Part shown: piece by piece, positions 33,480 through 42,727 of the stretch
Position numbering within the stretch: position 1 is the stretch's first letter
Layout of the letters: each line of letters starts with the position of its first letter
NCBI RefSeq assembly: GCF_030123065.1
Contig: NZ_CP126093.1
Location: 3,228,001 to 3,292,000 of the forward strand
Direction: 5' to 3'
DNA length: 64,000 nt
Source of the DNA: Neobacillus sp. DY30
GTDB taxonomy: Bacteria > Bacillota > Bacilli > Bacillales > Cytobacillaceae
The notes under the pieces: generated by a model
Told to the model about the DNA's origin: nothing
Seen by the model: only the letters and a program-made list of their open reading frames with translations
Databases searched by the model: none
Program-made: the position numbers and the translations under genes

Positions 33480-35399
33480 ATGACGAATATGAACCCTTCT
33501 ATGCGTCTGAAAGTGAAAAGGGACACGTTTTTTCTCCCCGATTCCAACAGTGGTGTGTATTTTCGAAACAATGTAAGCTCATTTCGTATGGAAGGCAGTA
33601 TGATCGATCAATGGGTTGAAAAGCTGATACCAATGTTTAATGGCGAGTATACCTTGGAGTATTTGACAAACGGTTTGCCTATTCCATACCGTGATAGAGT
33701 GTTTGAAATTGCAGAGGCACTATATCGAAATGGGTTTGCTCGGGATGTTAGCCAAGATCGTTCACATCAATTGAAGGAACCGGTTCTAAAAAAGTATGCA
33801 TCTCAAATTGAATTTGTTGACAATTTGGTTGATTCGGGAGCGTTTCGTTTTCAGACCTATCGGCAGGCAAAAGTGTTGGCAGTTGGCTCTGGTCCATTTT
33901 TTGTTTCATTGATTTCTTCCTTACTTAATTCTGGGTTGCCCAAGTTCCATATGCTAATCAATGACAGTGTTCATACAAATAGAAGGCGGTTGATGGAACT
34001 TGAGGAACATACACGTAAAACAGACGCTGAAGTGGAGATCGAAGAGGTCACACTAAACCAGCAAGGGGAAAATTCCTGGCAGGAGATTATAAGACCATTT
34101 GACTATATTTTGTATGTGTCACAAAAGGACGATGTAGAGGAACTCCGGCTTCTACATAAGGTTAGCAGGGAAGAGGGTAAAGTGTTTCTCCCTGCTATTT
34201 GCTTAGAACAGGTTGGTATAGCGGGTCCGTTAGTGTATCCAGACTCAGAAGGGTGCTGGGAGTCTGCATGGCGACGAATTCACCAATCGGCTCTCTTCAA
34301 AGACCAACCCTTATCCGATTTCTCTCCCACAGCCGGAGCAATATTAGCTAATGTTATCGTATTTGAGTTGTTTAAAGACGTTACGGGTGTGTCCCAAAAG
34401 GAACAGAAGAATCAATTCTATCTTCTAGATTTGGAAACGTTAGAAGGAAACTGGAATTCGTTTATGCCTCATCCACTGGTAACAGGACAGCAAACAGCTA
34501 GATTGGTAGAAGATATTGATTTACGAGTAGCAGATGACATGGAGAGCGGAGATCCAGGTAAATTACTTCTTTACTTCAACCAGTTGACATCAAAGGTAAC
34601 AGGGATTTTCCATTTATGGGAGGAGGGGAATTTAGGGCAGCTGCCGTTAGCTCAATGTCGAGTTCAGGTATTCAACCCGTTGGCAGCTGGGCCACCCGAA
34701 CTATTTGGAGATATTGTCTTATCAGGTCTTACACATGAGGAGGCAAGACGGGAAGCAGGTTTGTCAGGTATTGAAGCGTATGTTTCACAACTTGTCGGTT
34801 TGTTCGACCTTCCTCATGAAGTTGAGGTTGGAGCTGGTGAAACGTTAGCGGAAAGTGTTTGTAGAGGATTGCAAAGATGTTTGGACGAAGAGTTAATCCA
34901 ACAAACCCTTGAAGAGAAATATACCGTTTCTCGGGTACAATTGAGTACGGTAGAAGATGAACGCTGTCGGTTTTATTTGCAGGCACTGACTATGCTGCAG
35001 GGAGCACCAACTATAGGGGTAGGCGAAGAAGTATCAGGATTCCCTGTGGTGTGGATTGGTTCAGAAGATGGATGGTATGGCAGTGTTGATTTGAATATTA
35101 CTAGGGCATTACGAAATGCCCTACAACAAGCACTTATCAAGATCCAAAATGAACAAGAAATCGTTACTGCCAGGTCTTTGGAGATTTCGTCCTTGCTTTT
35201 TGATGAAAAAGTGCCGCTAAACGTTGACATTCCTGCTTGTGAAGAGAGGATACAATCGGAGGACTTGCTGACTGCTATGAAAATCTTGAAACAGAACGGA
35301 AAGCAACTCTTGGTGTTTGAACTAGGACTTGAACCTTTTTTGAATGAGGGATTGGCAGGGGTATTTGGGGTGTTGGTTCAGGAGGAGGGATTAAGGTGA
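33480..35399 (+). CDS. Putative thiazole-containing bacteriocin maturation protein (ThiF-like)
   Basis: A 639-residue protein of the family annotated as thiazole-containing bacteriocin maturation proteins found with heterocycloanthracin clusters. A ThiF/E1-like Rossmann core appears at about residues 120-160 with VLAVGSGPFFVSLISSLL; unlike true E1 enzymes it lacks the zinc CxxC pairs. N-terminal residues 1-100 resemble a leader-recognition region. It probably helps present the precursor leader to the YcaO enzyme. The ATG is set by AAGGAGGAGCGCA; the upstream in-frame ATG lacks this. It overlaps the next gene. Confidence 0.85.
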   Translation: MTNMNPSMRLKVKRDTFFLPDSNSGVYFRNNVSSFRMEGSMIDQWVEKLIPMFNGEYTLEYLTNGLPIPYRDRVFEIAEALYRNGFARDVSQDRSHQLKEPVLKKYASQIEFVDNLVDSGAFRFQTYRQAKVLAVGSGPFFVSLISSLLNSGLPKFHMLINDSVHTNRRRLMELEEHTRKTDAEVEIEEVTLNQQGENSWQEIIRPFDYILYVSQKDDVEELRLLHKVSREEGKVFLPAICLEQVGIAGPLVYPDSEGCWESAWRRIHQSALFKDQPLSDFSPTAGAILANVIVFELFKDVTGVSQKEQKNQFYLLDLETLEGNWNSFMPHPLVTGQQTARLVEDIDLRVADDMESGDPGKLLLYFNQLTSKVTGIFHLWEEGNLGQLPLAQCRVQVFNPLAAGPPELFGDIVLSGLTHEEARREAGLSGIEAYVSQLVGLFDLPHEVEVGAGETLAESVCRGLQRCLDEELIQQTLEEKYTVSRVQLSTVEDERCRFYLQALTMLQGAPTIGVGEEVSGFPVVWIGSEDGWYGSVDLNITRALRNALQQALIKIQNEQEIVTARSLEISSLLFDEKVPLNVDIPACEERIQSEDLLTAMKILKQNGKQLLVFELGLEPFLNEGLAGVFGVLVQEEGLR

Positions 35400-37342
35400 G
35401 TGCTGTCGTATTGGTTGTAGGAGAAGGGCTGCTGGCAGACCACATGTGTGAAGAACTGTCATCTCAATACTTGGTATTTCGCCAAACCGATTTCGGAGCA
35501 ATCGTACCGGGAAGGATTGATTTGGCATTGGTTTTACATGATGCCTGGAGTCCTAAGGTTCATCAAAAAGCTGAAGAGTTGTTTCACCAAACCAACACTC
35601 CTTGGCTCCGAGGCTTTGTAGCTTTTGGAGAGGGGATTGTAGGTCCTTTGGTTCAACCTGGTATATCAGGATGCTCTCAATGTGCTGAATTGCGGCGTCA
35701 TATTACAGCACGTGATCGCACAGAGGCGTGGAAGATGCAAAAGGGGTTGGAGTTATCGGGAGGAATTCAGCAGGAAGCATGGGCAACGCGCTCGGGAATA
35801 TTACAGATTGCCCACTTGATAGGGGCTGAAGTACAAAGAATTATGCAGGGAGAACAAGCTAACTCTGAAGGAAAGATTTGTATCATCAATCTGAGAACAT
35901 TGAAGAGTTCCTGGCACCGGGTTCTGCCAGTCGCCTTGTGTGAGGTATGTAGTCAATTACCTGACGATTCACCAGCCTTGGCTCAAATAACAATGCAGGA
36001 AAGTCCTAAGGTTAATAGCAGAAGTTATCGCAGCCGTTCATTACTTGACTTTTCTAACGTTCTCGTTAATGACTATCTTGATCCTCGAACAGGCATTATG
36101 AATGATAAAATGGTTAACCTCGTGCATACATTTGCTGATGTAGGTGTTAATTTGCCTTTGTTCGAAGGGGACGAGGGAACAGCAGGACGGACTAATTCCT
36201 TCGCGGTAAGTGAATTAACGGCCATTTTGGAAGGATTGGAGCGGTACTGCGGACTAGAACCTCGCGGCAAACGGACAGTGGTCTATGACAGTTTTAACAA
36301 TTTGAAAAATCAAGCACTTAATCCAATCGAGGTGGGTGTACACGCAAAAGAACAGTATGAGAGACCAGGTTTTCCATTTATAGAATTTGATCCAGATCGC
36401 CCGATTGATTGGGTATGGGGATATTCGTTTTTGCAGGAGCGTCCGATTCTGGTTCCAGAGCTGCTTGCGTATTACAGTTTGGGAGGGTGTTCAAGAGGAT
36501 TTGTCTATGAAACCTCCAATGGATGTGCGTTGGGAGGAAGTCTCGAAGAGGCCATTTTTTACGGAATTTTAGAAGTGGTGGAACGTGATTCGTTCCTAAT
36601 GACTTGGTACGCGCAGATGTCACTCCCGCGTCTTGACCCAGACTCCATAGATGACCAAGAACTGATGTTAATGATTGAACGGATGCGTACGGTCGCGGGA
36701 TATGACCTATATTTATATAACTCTACAATGGAGCACGGAATTCCCAGTATTATGGCAATAGCGAAAAACAGAAAGGAAAAAGGAATGAACCTTATCTGTG
36801 CGGCTGGAGCTCATTTAGACCCGGTACGGGCAGTGAAAACTGCCGTTCACGAGTTAGCGGGTATGATGCTGTCATTGGATGAGAAATTAGAGAAGAACCA
36901 GGAGGAGTATGTACGAATGTTGCAGGATTCTTCCTTAGTACAACAAATGGATGACCATGGCATGCTGTACGGTTTGCCGCAAGCAGAGGAGCGCCTGCAG
37001 TTTTTGCTCGACGAAAATCGCCCATTACGACCATTTCACGAGGAATTTCAGTGGAAGTCAAACCATTTAGATCTTACCGAGGATCTTCAGGATATTCTTC
37101 AAGTTTTTCGCCGATTAAACCTCAATGTGATTGTGGTTGACCAGACAGCACCAGAGACAATCCGAAACGGACTCTATTGTGTAAAAGTACTTATACCGGG
37201 GATGCTGCCAATGACATTCGGACATCACCTTACTCGTGTAACAGGGCTCGAGAGGGTGTTCAGGGTCCCTATGGAACTAGGATATTCAATTGAACCACTG
37301 ACAGCCGAACAGCTAAATCCACATCCTCATCCGTTTCCATAA
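35396..37342 (+). CDS. TOMM cyclodehydratase: leader-binding/YcaO fusion
   Basis: A 648-residue fusion. Residues 1-200 are an E1-like ocin-leader-binding domain with zinc cysteines C93/C96 and C182/C185; the rest is a YcaO domain that uses ATP to cyclise Cys (and Ser/Thr) to azolines. Motifs include VSELTAILEGLERYC (near 270), NGCALGGSLEEAIFYGILEVVERD (near 380) and the proline-rich end PHPHPFP, which is diagnostic of azoline-forming YcaO proteins. It starts at GTG, overlapping the previous stop, after GGAGGAGGGA. It works on the precursor at 32965. Confidence 0.93.
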   Translation: MSAVVLVVGEGLLADHMCEELSSQYLVFRQTDFGAIVPGRIDLALVLHDAWSPKVHQKAEELFHQTNTPWLRGFVAFGEGIVGPLVQPGISGCSQCAELRRHITARDRTEAWKMQKGLELSGGIQQEAWATRSGILQIAHLIGAEVQRIMQGEQANSEGKICIINLRTLKSSWHRVLPVALCEVCSQLPDDSPALAQITMQESPKVNSRSYRSRSLLDFSNVLVNDYLDPRTGIMNDKMVNLVHTFADVGVNLPLFEGDEGTAGRTNSFAVSELTAILEGLERYCGLEPRGKRTVVYDSFNNLKNQALNPIEVGVHAKEQYERPGFPFIEFDPDRPIDWVWGYSFLQERPILVPELLAYYSLGGCSRGFVYETSNGCALGGSLEEAIFYGILEVVERDSFLMTWYAQMSLPRLDPDSIDDQELMLMIERMRTVAGYDLYLYNSTMEHGIPSIMAIAKNRKEKGMNLICAAGAHLDPVRAVKTAVHELAGMMLSLDEKLEKNQEEYVRMLQDSSLVQQMDDHGMLYGLPQAEERLQFLLDENRPLRPFHEEFQWKSNHLDLTEDLQDILQVFRRLNLNVIVVDQTAPETIRNGLYCVKVLIPGMLPMTFGHHLTRVTGLERVFRVPMELGYSIEPLTAEQLNPHPHPFP

Positions 37343-37365
37343 GCGCATCACTAGGAGGATAGCGT

Positions 37366-38943
37366 ATGATTCTAGATGAGTTTCTGCACCATTTACATTT
37401 TGATATTGAAAAGGCCAACGTGCCAAATTGGGAAGTGGATTGGGAAGATGGACCACTTCCTTATAAACTATACCGGGGATTGCCTGTGGTCCCATTATCT
37501 TTAGAAGTACCACTGACACTTGAAGGACAGAAACAACCCTTACTGCCTGACCTGCGTCAAATGGGGCATTTCCTTTGGTATGTTTATGGCCTTACTCAAT
37601 TTAGCCAAATGCTCTTTAACTTGGATCCTTCAGAACAAACAACAGAACGAATGCAATCAAACAGGAGGTTTGCTCCCTCGGGTGGAGCACTGTATCCAAA
37701 CGAATTATACGTATATTTGAAAATCGAGGATTTACCAGCTGGCGTGTATCATTATGATGTGGCACACCATCGCTTAGTTTTATTGCGGGAAGGAAATTTC
37801 GATTCCTATATTGCCAGGGCACTTGGTAATCGTTGTGAGATTCCAGCATGTTTTGGAACGGTTTTTGTTTCGACCATGTTTTGGAAAAATTTTTTCAAAT
37901 ACAATAACTTTTCTTACCGATTGCAAGGATTGGATGCGGGAGTCTTAATCGGTCAATTATTGGAAGTATCGAAAGTGTTTGGTTTCGAATCTGGCGTATA
38001 CTTCCAATTTCTTGATCGGGCCATGAATCATTTGCTTGGAATAAACGAAAAAGAAGAGAGCGTGTATGCGGTAATTCCGCTATCGGTGGAATCAACCATT
38101 TGGTCAGCCAACGGGAGTGAAAAGGACAGAATGGTTTCTGCTTCGGGGTTGTGCCAAGAATTAAAATTGATTCAGCCCGACCACTATGTAAAGTCACAGT
38201 GGGTTAAAGAGTATCCGATGTTAACCAAGTTAAATGAAGTGTCCATGTTGGAATCTACAACAATGTTTACGTTGATCGAGGCGAAGGAAAATGTGATTTG
38301 TGAGGGTCAATCTGTAGCTCTGCCTCATGTGGAGAGGCTGTCGTATGATCTGGGATCAGTTTGTAGAGCCCGATTTTCTCCAGATATGGATTTCATATTG
38401 GGAAAGGTAAGTCAAATCGAGCTGGCAAATCTGCTACACGAGGCAACAAATTCCTTTTTGTATCGAAATGATTTGGAGGCTGTCCATCAGAAGCATGGGC
38501 ACCGTGTCTCGCTGAATGTCTGTTTGTATAATGTTGAAGGAATTCCTAATGGTGCGTATGAATATAACAGCACTGCTCATGCATTACGTCCGGTCCATCT
38601 CGGAGATCATCGACTCCTGCTGCAATCTGGTATGTCGTTATATAATGTAAATTTGCTCCAAGTACCACTCTGCATACATGTCACAGGAGTTAGGGATTAC
38701 TATAAAACAACACTTGGATACAGAGGATATCGAATCCAACAAATGGAGGCAGGTATGCTCGTGCAACGATTACTATTATCGGCAGGAGCAATTGGAATGG
38801 GAGGGCACCCTCTCCTCGGATATGATTCCAACCTGTGTGATGAAGTTTACAGGATGGAACCACAAGGAAAAACCAGCTTAATTCAAATTCCGATTGGTCC
38901 CTATCGACATCGTCCTTGGTTATTGGGTGGTTTGTGTAATTAA
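37366..38943 (+). CDS. SagB/ThcOx-type azoline dehydrogenase (two nitroreductase domains)
   Basis: A 525-residue FMN-dependent dehydrogenase that oxidises azolines to thiazoles or oxazoles. The N-terminal nitroreductase domain shows RRFAPSGGALYPNELYVYL (near 103-121) and QGLDAGVLIGQLLEVS; a second, more degenerate nitroreductase domain follows, with YRGYRIQQMEAGMLVQRLLL near 450. AGGAGG precedes the ATG. It is the last gene of the TOMM cluster. Its presence predicts aromatic thiazoles in the product. Nothing in the next genes looks like export or immunity. Confidence 0.9.
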   Translation: MILDEFLHHLHFDIEKANVPNWEVDWEDGPLPYKLYRGLPVVPLSLEVPLTLEGQKQPLLPDLRQMGHFLWYVYGLTQFSQMLFNLDPSEQTTERMQSNRRFAPSGGALYPNELYVYLKIEDLPAGVYHYDVAHHRLVLLREGNFDSYIARALGNRCEIPACFGTVFVSTMFWKNFFKYNNFSYRLQGLDAGVLIGQLLEVSKVFGFESGVYFQFLDRAMNHLLGINEKEESVYAVIPLSVESTIWSANGSEKDRMVSASGLCQELKLIQPDHYVKSQWVKEYPMLTKLNEVSMLESTTMFTLIEAKENVICEGQSVALPHVERLSYDLGSVCRARFSPDMDFILGKVSQIELANLLHEATNSFLYRNDLEAVHQKHGHRVSLNVCLYNVEGIPNGAYEYNSTAHALRPVHLGDHRLLLQSGMSLYNVNLLQVPLCIHVTGVRDYYKTTLGYRGYRIQQMEAGMLVQRLLLSAGAIGMGGHPLLGYDSNLCDEVYRMEPQGKTSLIQIPIGPYRHRPWLLGGLCN

Positions 38944-39048
38944 TAGCTTTACTTATTAATAGCAAAGTAGGAAATTTCCTAGTTCAATAAAACAAAAGGC
39001 TCAACAAAATAAAGCTCACCTTTGTAAAGTAGCTCGAATCTCAAAAAA

Positions 39049-39092
39049 ACGGCATTTCTATTGGAACATAGAAATGTCGTTATGTTTTTACA
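39049..39092 (+). terminator. Terminator of the TOMM cluster
   Basis: AACGGCATTTCTAT pairs with ATAGAAATGTCGTT around TGGAAC, then ATGTTTTT. It ends the dehydrogenase transcript. Confidence 0.85.
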
Positions 39093-39255
39093 TAATATTA
39101 AGAAAAACAAACATTTCTAAAGGACGCTGAAGTATAGTGAAGACCACGAAATAGACAAAAGTAATCTTCACATAGAAACGAATGCTTGCCAGAGCAATTA
39201 TTAAAGTTATAAGATCGATTAAATGAATTAGGTATTGCCTGTTATTCGGTCCATA
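39091..39255 (+). pseudogene. Degraded fragment of an ImmA/IrrE-like gene (paralogue of 41257)
   Basis: Read in one frame this segment gives KKNKHF, a stop, RTLKYSEDHEIDKSNLHIETNA, closely matching residues 86-112 of the intact protein at 41257 (KKNKYDLRTLMYGEDYEI and ...EIERNA). After an apparent deletion the nucleotide match resumes (CAATTATTA, GATC, TGAATTAG, GGTC), so the fragment continues to the C-terminal part. It has a stop and a frameshift and no N-terminal half, hence a pseudogene left by duplication. Confidence 0.7.
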
Positions 39256-39330
39256 AACGAATATGCGATAATCATACTCATTAAAAGACCGTAACAAATC
39301 CTATACTTAAGATAGAGGAGGTTCTAATAG

Positions 39331-40284
39331 ATGGACCAGTACCCAACGCTAACTAAAATCTCGGAGGAAATCTATCAACTAGTTGTTCGGTATCCGTTTG
39401 GAATGTTTGAAATGAACAGTTATTTATTTCGAGGAGAAAACGGCTTTACGATTGTCGATACAGGTAGTAAGGCAAAAGAATCGATCGAACTTTGGGAGAA
39501 AACGTTAGCCTCGGGAATCACTGTTGAAAAATTAGTTTTAACACATGCCCATCCAGATCATTGTGGACTAGCTAAATGGTTTCAGGACCATTATCGCGTT
39601 CCTGTATTTATTTCAAGTCTAGGTTATCAAGAATTACAGAGAAAGCGAAACCATAAGAGAGTCAATTGGCTTCACAATTTCTTAAGATCACATGATTGCC
39701 CCGAAATCTCTCAAAATATTGGTAATTCAGAAGCTGATGCCTATGAATTTGAACCGGATGGTGTGTTTGAAAACCAACAATTGATCAAGTTAGGGAACGT
39801 AACGTATAACACGATCTGGACTCCAGGACATTCTTATGACCACTTCTGTTTCTATAATCAGAATCAGCAGGTGATGTTGACAGGAGATCATGTGTTAGGT
39901 GGACTTTCACCGATCATTGCACCATGGACCGAGAACGATGAAAATCCAATAAAAGATAACTTTTCCTCGTTGGAAAAATTAAAAGCATATTCTACGAAAC
40001 TGGCACTTCCTGGTCATGGTGAACTGATTTACAACCTTAATGATCGTGTAGATGAAATGATAAAGAGTCACCAATTTCGCTTACAGCAAATTTTAAATAT
40101 TGTTGGGAACGAAGAAAAAACGGCGTGGCAAGTTTGTCAGGACATTTACGGGACTCTCTCTGCTCCCAAATTCTTTCCTCCACTAATGGCAACCATTGCA
40201 CGGCTTATTTACCTTGAAAAGAGTGGAAAATTACATAGTATCCTGAGAAACGGGAAATTGTATTATAAGCGCGATAGTAAATAG
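39331..40284 (+). CDS. MBL-fold metallo-hydrolase
   Basis: A 317-residue metallo-beta-lactamase-fold hydrolase. The metal-binding signature THAHPDHCG occurs at residues 71-79 and further ligands are TPGHSYDHF, TGDHVLGG and LPGHGE. It hydrolyses an ester or thioester of unknown type in the cytoplasm. A C-terminal helical region resembles that of glyoxalase II/LACTB2-like members. AGGAGG is at a good distance from the ATG. It follows the TOMM cluster but lies beyond its terminator and a pseudogene fragment, so a role in that pathway is doubtful. Confidence 0.88.
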   Translation: MDQYPTLTKISEEIYQLVVRYPFGMFEMNSYLFRGENGFTIVDTGSKAKESIELWEKTLASGITVEKLVLTHAHPDHCGLAKWFQDHYRVPVFISSLGYQELQRKRNHKRVNWLHNFLRSHDCPEISQNIGNSEADAYEFEPDGVFENQQLIKLGNVTYNTIWTPGHSYDHFCFYNQNQQVMLTGDHVLGGLSPIIAPWTENDENPIKDNFSSLEKLKAYSTKLALPGHGELIYNLNDRVDEMIKSHQFRLQQILNIVGNEEKTAWQVCQDIYGTLSAPKFFPPLMATIARLIYLEKSGKLHSILRNGKLYYKRDSK

Positions 40285-40400
40285 TAAACATAATATTGTC
40301 CAGTTCATTACAACAAAAGGAATATATATACGTAGACCTCGTTTTAGAATAGTTCTCTCCAGAGATAAGGTAATTGCAGCTCGTGCAAAAGAGAATAAGG

Positions 40401-40446
40401 AGTGGGACGAAGGACCTGTCCCTATGTCACATCACGTCCTTTTTTA
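40401..40446 (+). terminator. Terminator of the metallo-hydrolase gene
   Basis: GGGACG pairs with CGTCC before TTTTTT; the loop holds an inner GGACCTGTCC hairpin. It lies about 120 bases after the stop codon. Confidence 0.6.
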
Positions 40447-40547
40447 AACAAGATTTACGATAATGTATTAGTCATTCAGCTAAAAGCATACTAATTAGTA
40501 TTAATCTACCCTTTGGTATTGCCATAGGGATTTAGGTGGAATCACCC

Positions 40548-41000
40548 ATGTATATGATTTTTTATTTATTATTAGCCATTATTGGCGGTACTTGTATTGG
40601 ATTACAAGCTGGAATAAATGGAGTGTTGGGAAAAAGGATTGGAGTAATAGAGGCTTCTTTTGTTTCCTTTTTTATTGGAACAATTATTCTCTTATTACTC
40701 GTTATTTTTGCAGGGAAAGGGGATTTATTAAAAGTAACGAACGTACCGAAATGGCAGCTGTTAGGTGGAGCGCTTGGAGTTGCTTATGTCTCTATTATGG
40801 TAGCCATTGTACCAAAAATTGGCGTAGCCTCAGCCATCACGGCAGTCATTGTTGGACAGTTATTTATCAGTGTTACCCTTGATCATTTTGGAATCTTTAC
40901 GAATCAACGAATTCCAATTGATTGGTACCGCATTTCAGGTTTGGCGTTATTACTTGTCTCGTTATTCTTAATCTTTAAAGGAAATATTAAATGGTTTTAA
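40548..41000 (+). CDS. DMT-superfamily transporter, DUF606/YdcZ type
   Basis: A 150-residue membrane protein with about five helices, a half-size member of the drug/metabolite transporter superfamily (DUF606/YdcZ). Motifs are AIIGGTCIGLQAGINGVLGK at the start and KWQLLGGALGVAYV in the middle. Members often work as pairs or dimers and export unknown small molecules. The ATG is set by AGGTGG 8 bases upstream rather than GTG at 40536. No partner gene is next to it. Confidence 0.85.
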   Translation: MYMIFYLLLAIIGGTCIGLQAGINGVLGKRIGVIEASFVSFFIGTIILLLLVIFAGKGDLLKVTNVPKWQLLGGALGVAYVSIMVAIVPKIGVASAITAVIVGQLFISVTLDHFGIFTNQRIPIDWYRISGLALLLVSLFLIFKGNIKWF

Positions 41001-41256
41001 ATAAAAAAATAATTTGCACCAAAAAGTGTCCCGCACCGATGAACGTCTAGGTTATCCAAGGTGTAGGATGCTTTTATTTATGTTTAGGGATTATTCCCCA
41101 ATTCGCCAGTGGCTTTATAGGTACCAAGATTTGTTTTATTATGTACTTATTAAATTTTGGTATTATAGCTTTATAGTTTTAATTCCTATTTGTAAAATAG
41201 AATAGTATAGGAAAATTCAGATAGTAAACGCATACAGTTAAAGGGAAGTGTGAATT

Positions 41257-41691
41257 ATGCTTTATATCAGAAATATTGAGAAAATCATTGATGAAACTTT
41301 AGAAAAGCACAAATTAGATATAAATTATGAAATTAACAATAAACTCACTGTGCCTATGAGTTTTAACGTTTCAACTAACACAATAAAATTTAATTACCTT
41401 CAAGTTAATGGTTATATTAATAAAATTAGAATTAAAGAGACAGATGAAAACTTGGTTAAGATTATTCTTTATCATGTGATTGGATATTATTTGGATTATA
41501 AGAAAAACAAATATGATTTACGAACCTTAATGTACGGAGAAGACTACGAAATAGCAAAGCTTAAAATGGAAATAGAAAGGAATGCTTGGGGGTATGGGAG
41601 AACATTGGTGCCTGAACAATTATTACAGTCATATGATCTAGTACGTGAATTAGATAAAGACCTAGTACATGGTCAACTTACCAATATATAA
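41257..41691 (+). CDS. ImmA/IrrE-like protein with degenerate metal site
   Basis: A 144-residue protein with the overall pattern of an ImmA/IrrE-type domain: a central helix IILYHVIGYYLDYKKNK in the place of the HExxH zinc-protease helix, then a second helix EIERNAWGYGRTLVPEQLL as in the ImmA family's EANxFA..LL segment. The catalytic Glu and second His are absent (HVIGY), so it is unlikely to be a protease. It may be a partner or decoy in a repressor-cleavage system. A fragment of a close paralogue lies 2 kb upstream. GGGAAGTG precedes the ATG. Confidence 0.55.
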   Translation: MLYIRNIEKIIDETLEKHKLDINYEINNKLTVPMSFNVSTNTIKFNYLQVNGYINKIRIKETDENLVKIILYHVIGYYLDYKKNKYDLRTLMYGEDYEIAKLKMEIERNAWGYGRTLVPEQLLQSYDLVRELDKDLVHGQLTNI

Positions 41692-41768
41692 TTATTCGTT
41701 TTTTGTAAACTTTGCGTGAAAGAACCTAGTATTTTAAAATTTATGTCACAGTACGTGAGGTGTAAAGG

Positions 41769-42692
41769 ATGAAGGCAGACGCTGTTTTCGAAGGTGGTGG
41801 AGCAAGGGGAATTGCTTTTGTCGGAGCCATCCAAGCAATGGAAGAGGAAAAGGTTGAATGGCAAAGAATAGCTGGAACCTCAGCTGGAGCCGTAATCGCT
41901 GCTCTTCTGGCCAGCGGCTATAAAAGCTATGAAATTAGAAAGCACCTGAGTGAACTGGATTTTTCTAAGCTTCGCGGCAGGACGTTCATGAATCGAATTC
42001 CCATTATCGGCAGTTTACTTGAATTGATGTTTAATCTTGGTATCTATAAAAATGATTATTTAGAAGAATGGGTTGATTCACTTCTTTTAAAAAAGGGGAT
42101 AAAAACATTTGCAGATCTTCCAGATGGAAAGTTAAAAGTCATCGCTTCTGATGTTTCGAATGGCAAAATGCTTATTTTGCCGGATGATTTAGTGCGCTAT
42201 CGAATGACACCTGCAGATTTGAAGGTTTCAACCGCGGTAATGATGAGTGCATCAATCCCATTTTTCTTCCGTCCAGTTATTTGGAAATCAAAAGATCGTA
42301 ACAAATCTTACATATTAGATGGCGGTTTGCTGAGTAATTTCCCCATTTGGATTTTTGATACGCCAAACCCTAGGTTTCCAACCTTCGGCTTTCGTTTTGT
42401 AAAAGACAAAGTTAGTATAGACCCAGTAATACCCACGCCGCTGCATCTTTTTAAAAATATATTTAAAACGATGCTTCAAGCACATGACTTACGGCATATG
42501 AACGAAGCTACACTAGAGCGTACAATAAAAATTCCGATAGGGGACATTCACGCAACTGATTTTAAACTGAATGAGGAGGAAATCGATTTTCTCTTTCATT
42601 CAGGCTATACTTCCACAAAGAAGTTTTTAGCTGGGTGGGATTTTGAACAACATAAGGCCAATAGATTAGAACGAATAGAGAAAGGGAGATAG
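41769..42692 (+). CDS. Patatin-like phospholipase
   Basis: A 307-residue patatin-family lipid acyl hydrolase. The oxyanion motif GGGARG is at residues 9-14, the nucleophile elbow GTSAG at 36-40 (Ser38) and the catalytic Asp in DGG near residue 180. It hydrolyses membrane or storage lipids without a catalytic triad His. There is no signal peptide, so it acts on the cytoplasmic side. GTGAGGTG is upstream of the ATG. It ends at a shared terminator convergent with the MerR-like gene. Confidence 0.92.
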   Translation: MKADAVFEGGGARGIAFVGAIQAMEEEKVEWQRIAGTSAGAVIAALLASGYKSYEIRKHLSELDFSKLRGRTFMNRIPIIGSLLELMFNLGIYKNDYLEEWVDSLLLKKGIKTFADLPDGKLKVIASDVSNGKMLILPDDLVRYRMTPADLKVSTAVMMSASIPFFFRPVIWKSKDRNKSYILDGGLLSNFPIWIFDTPNPRFPTFGFRFVKDKVSIDPVIPTPLHLFKNIFKTMLQAHDLRHMNEATLERTIKIPIGDIHATDFKLNEEEIDFLFHSGYTSTKKFLAGWDFEQHKANRLERIEKGR

Positions 42693-42727
42693 AAAACGCC
42701 ATTCAATAAAGAATGCCGTTTTTTATT
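42691..42727. terminator. Bidirectional terminator
   Basis: AAAACGCCATTC pairs with GAATGCCGTTTT around AATAAA, with T-run and A-run on opposite sides, between the patatin gene and the convergent MerR-like gene. Confidence 0.8.

Noticed and set aside
36378..38965. Several long minus-strand frames across the YcaO and SagB genes
   Set aside because: They overlap strongly supported plus-strand genes, and have no site or family motif.
39331..40284. Metallo-hydrolase as a TOMM tailoring or immunity gene
   Set aside because: It lies beyond a terminator and a pseudogene with its own site and promoter region; no direct support.
41014..41205. 63-residue frame after the DMT transporter
   Set aside because: No ribosome binding site and no family-like composition; the region looks like plain intergenic DNA with a weak hairpin.
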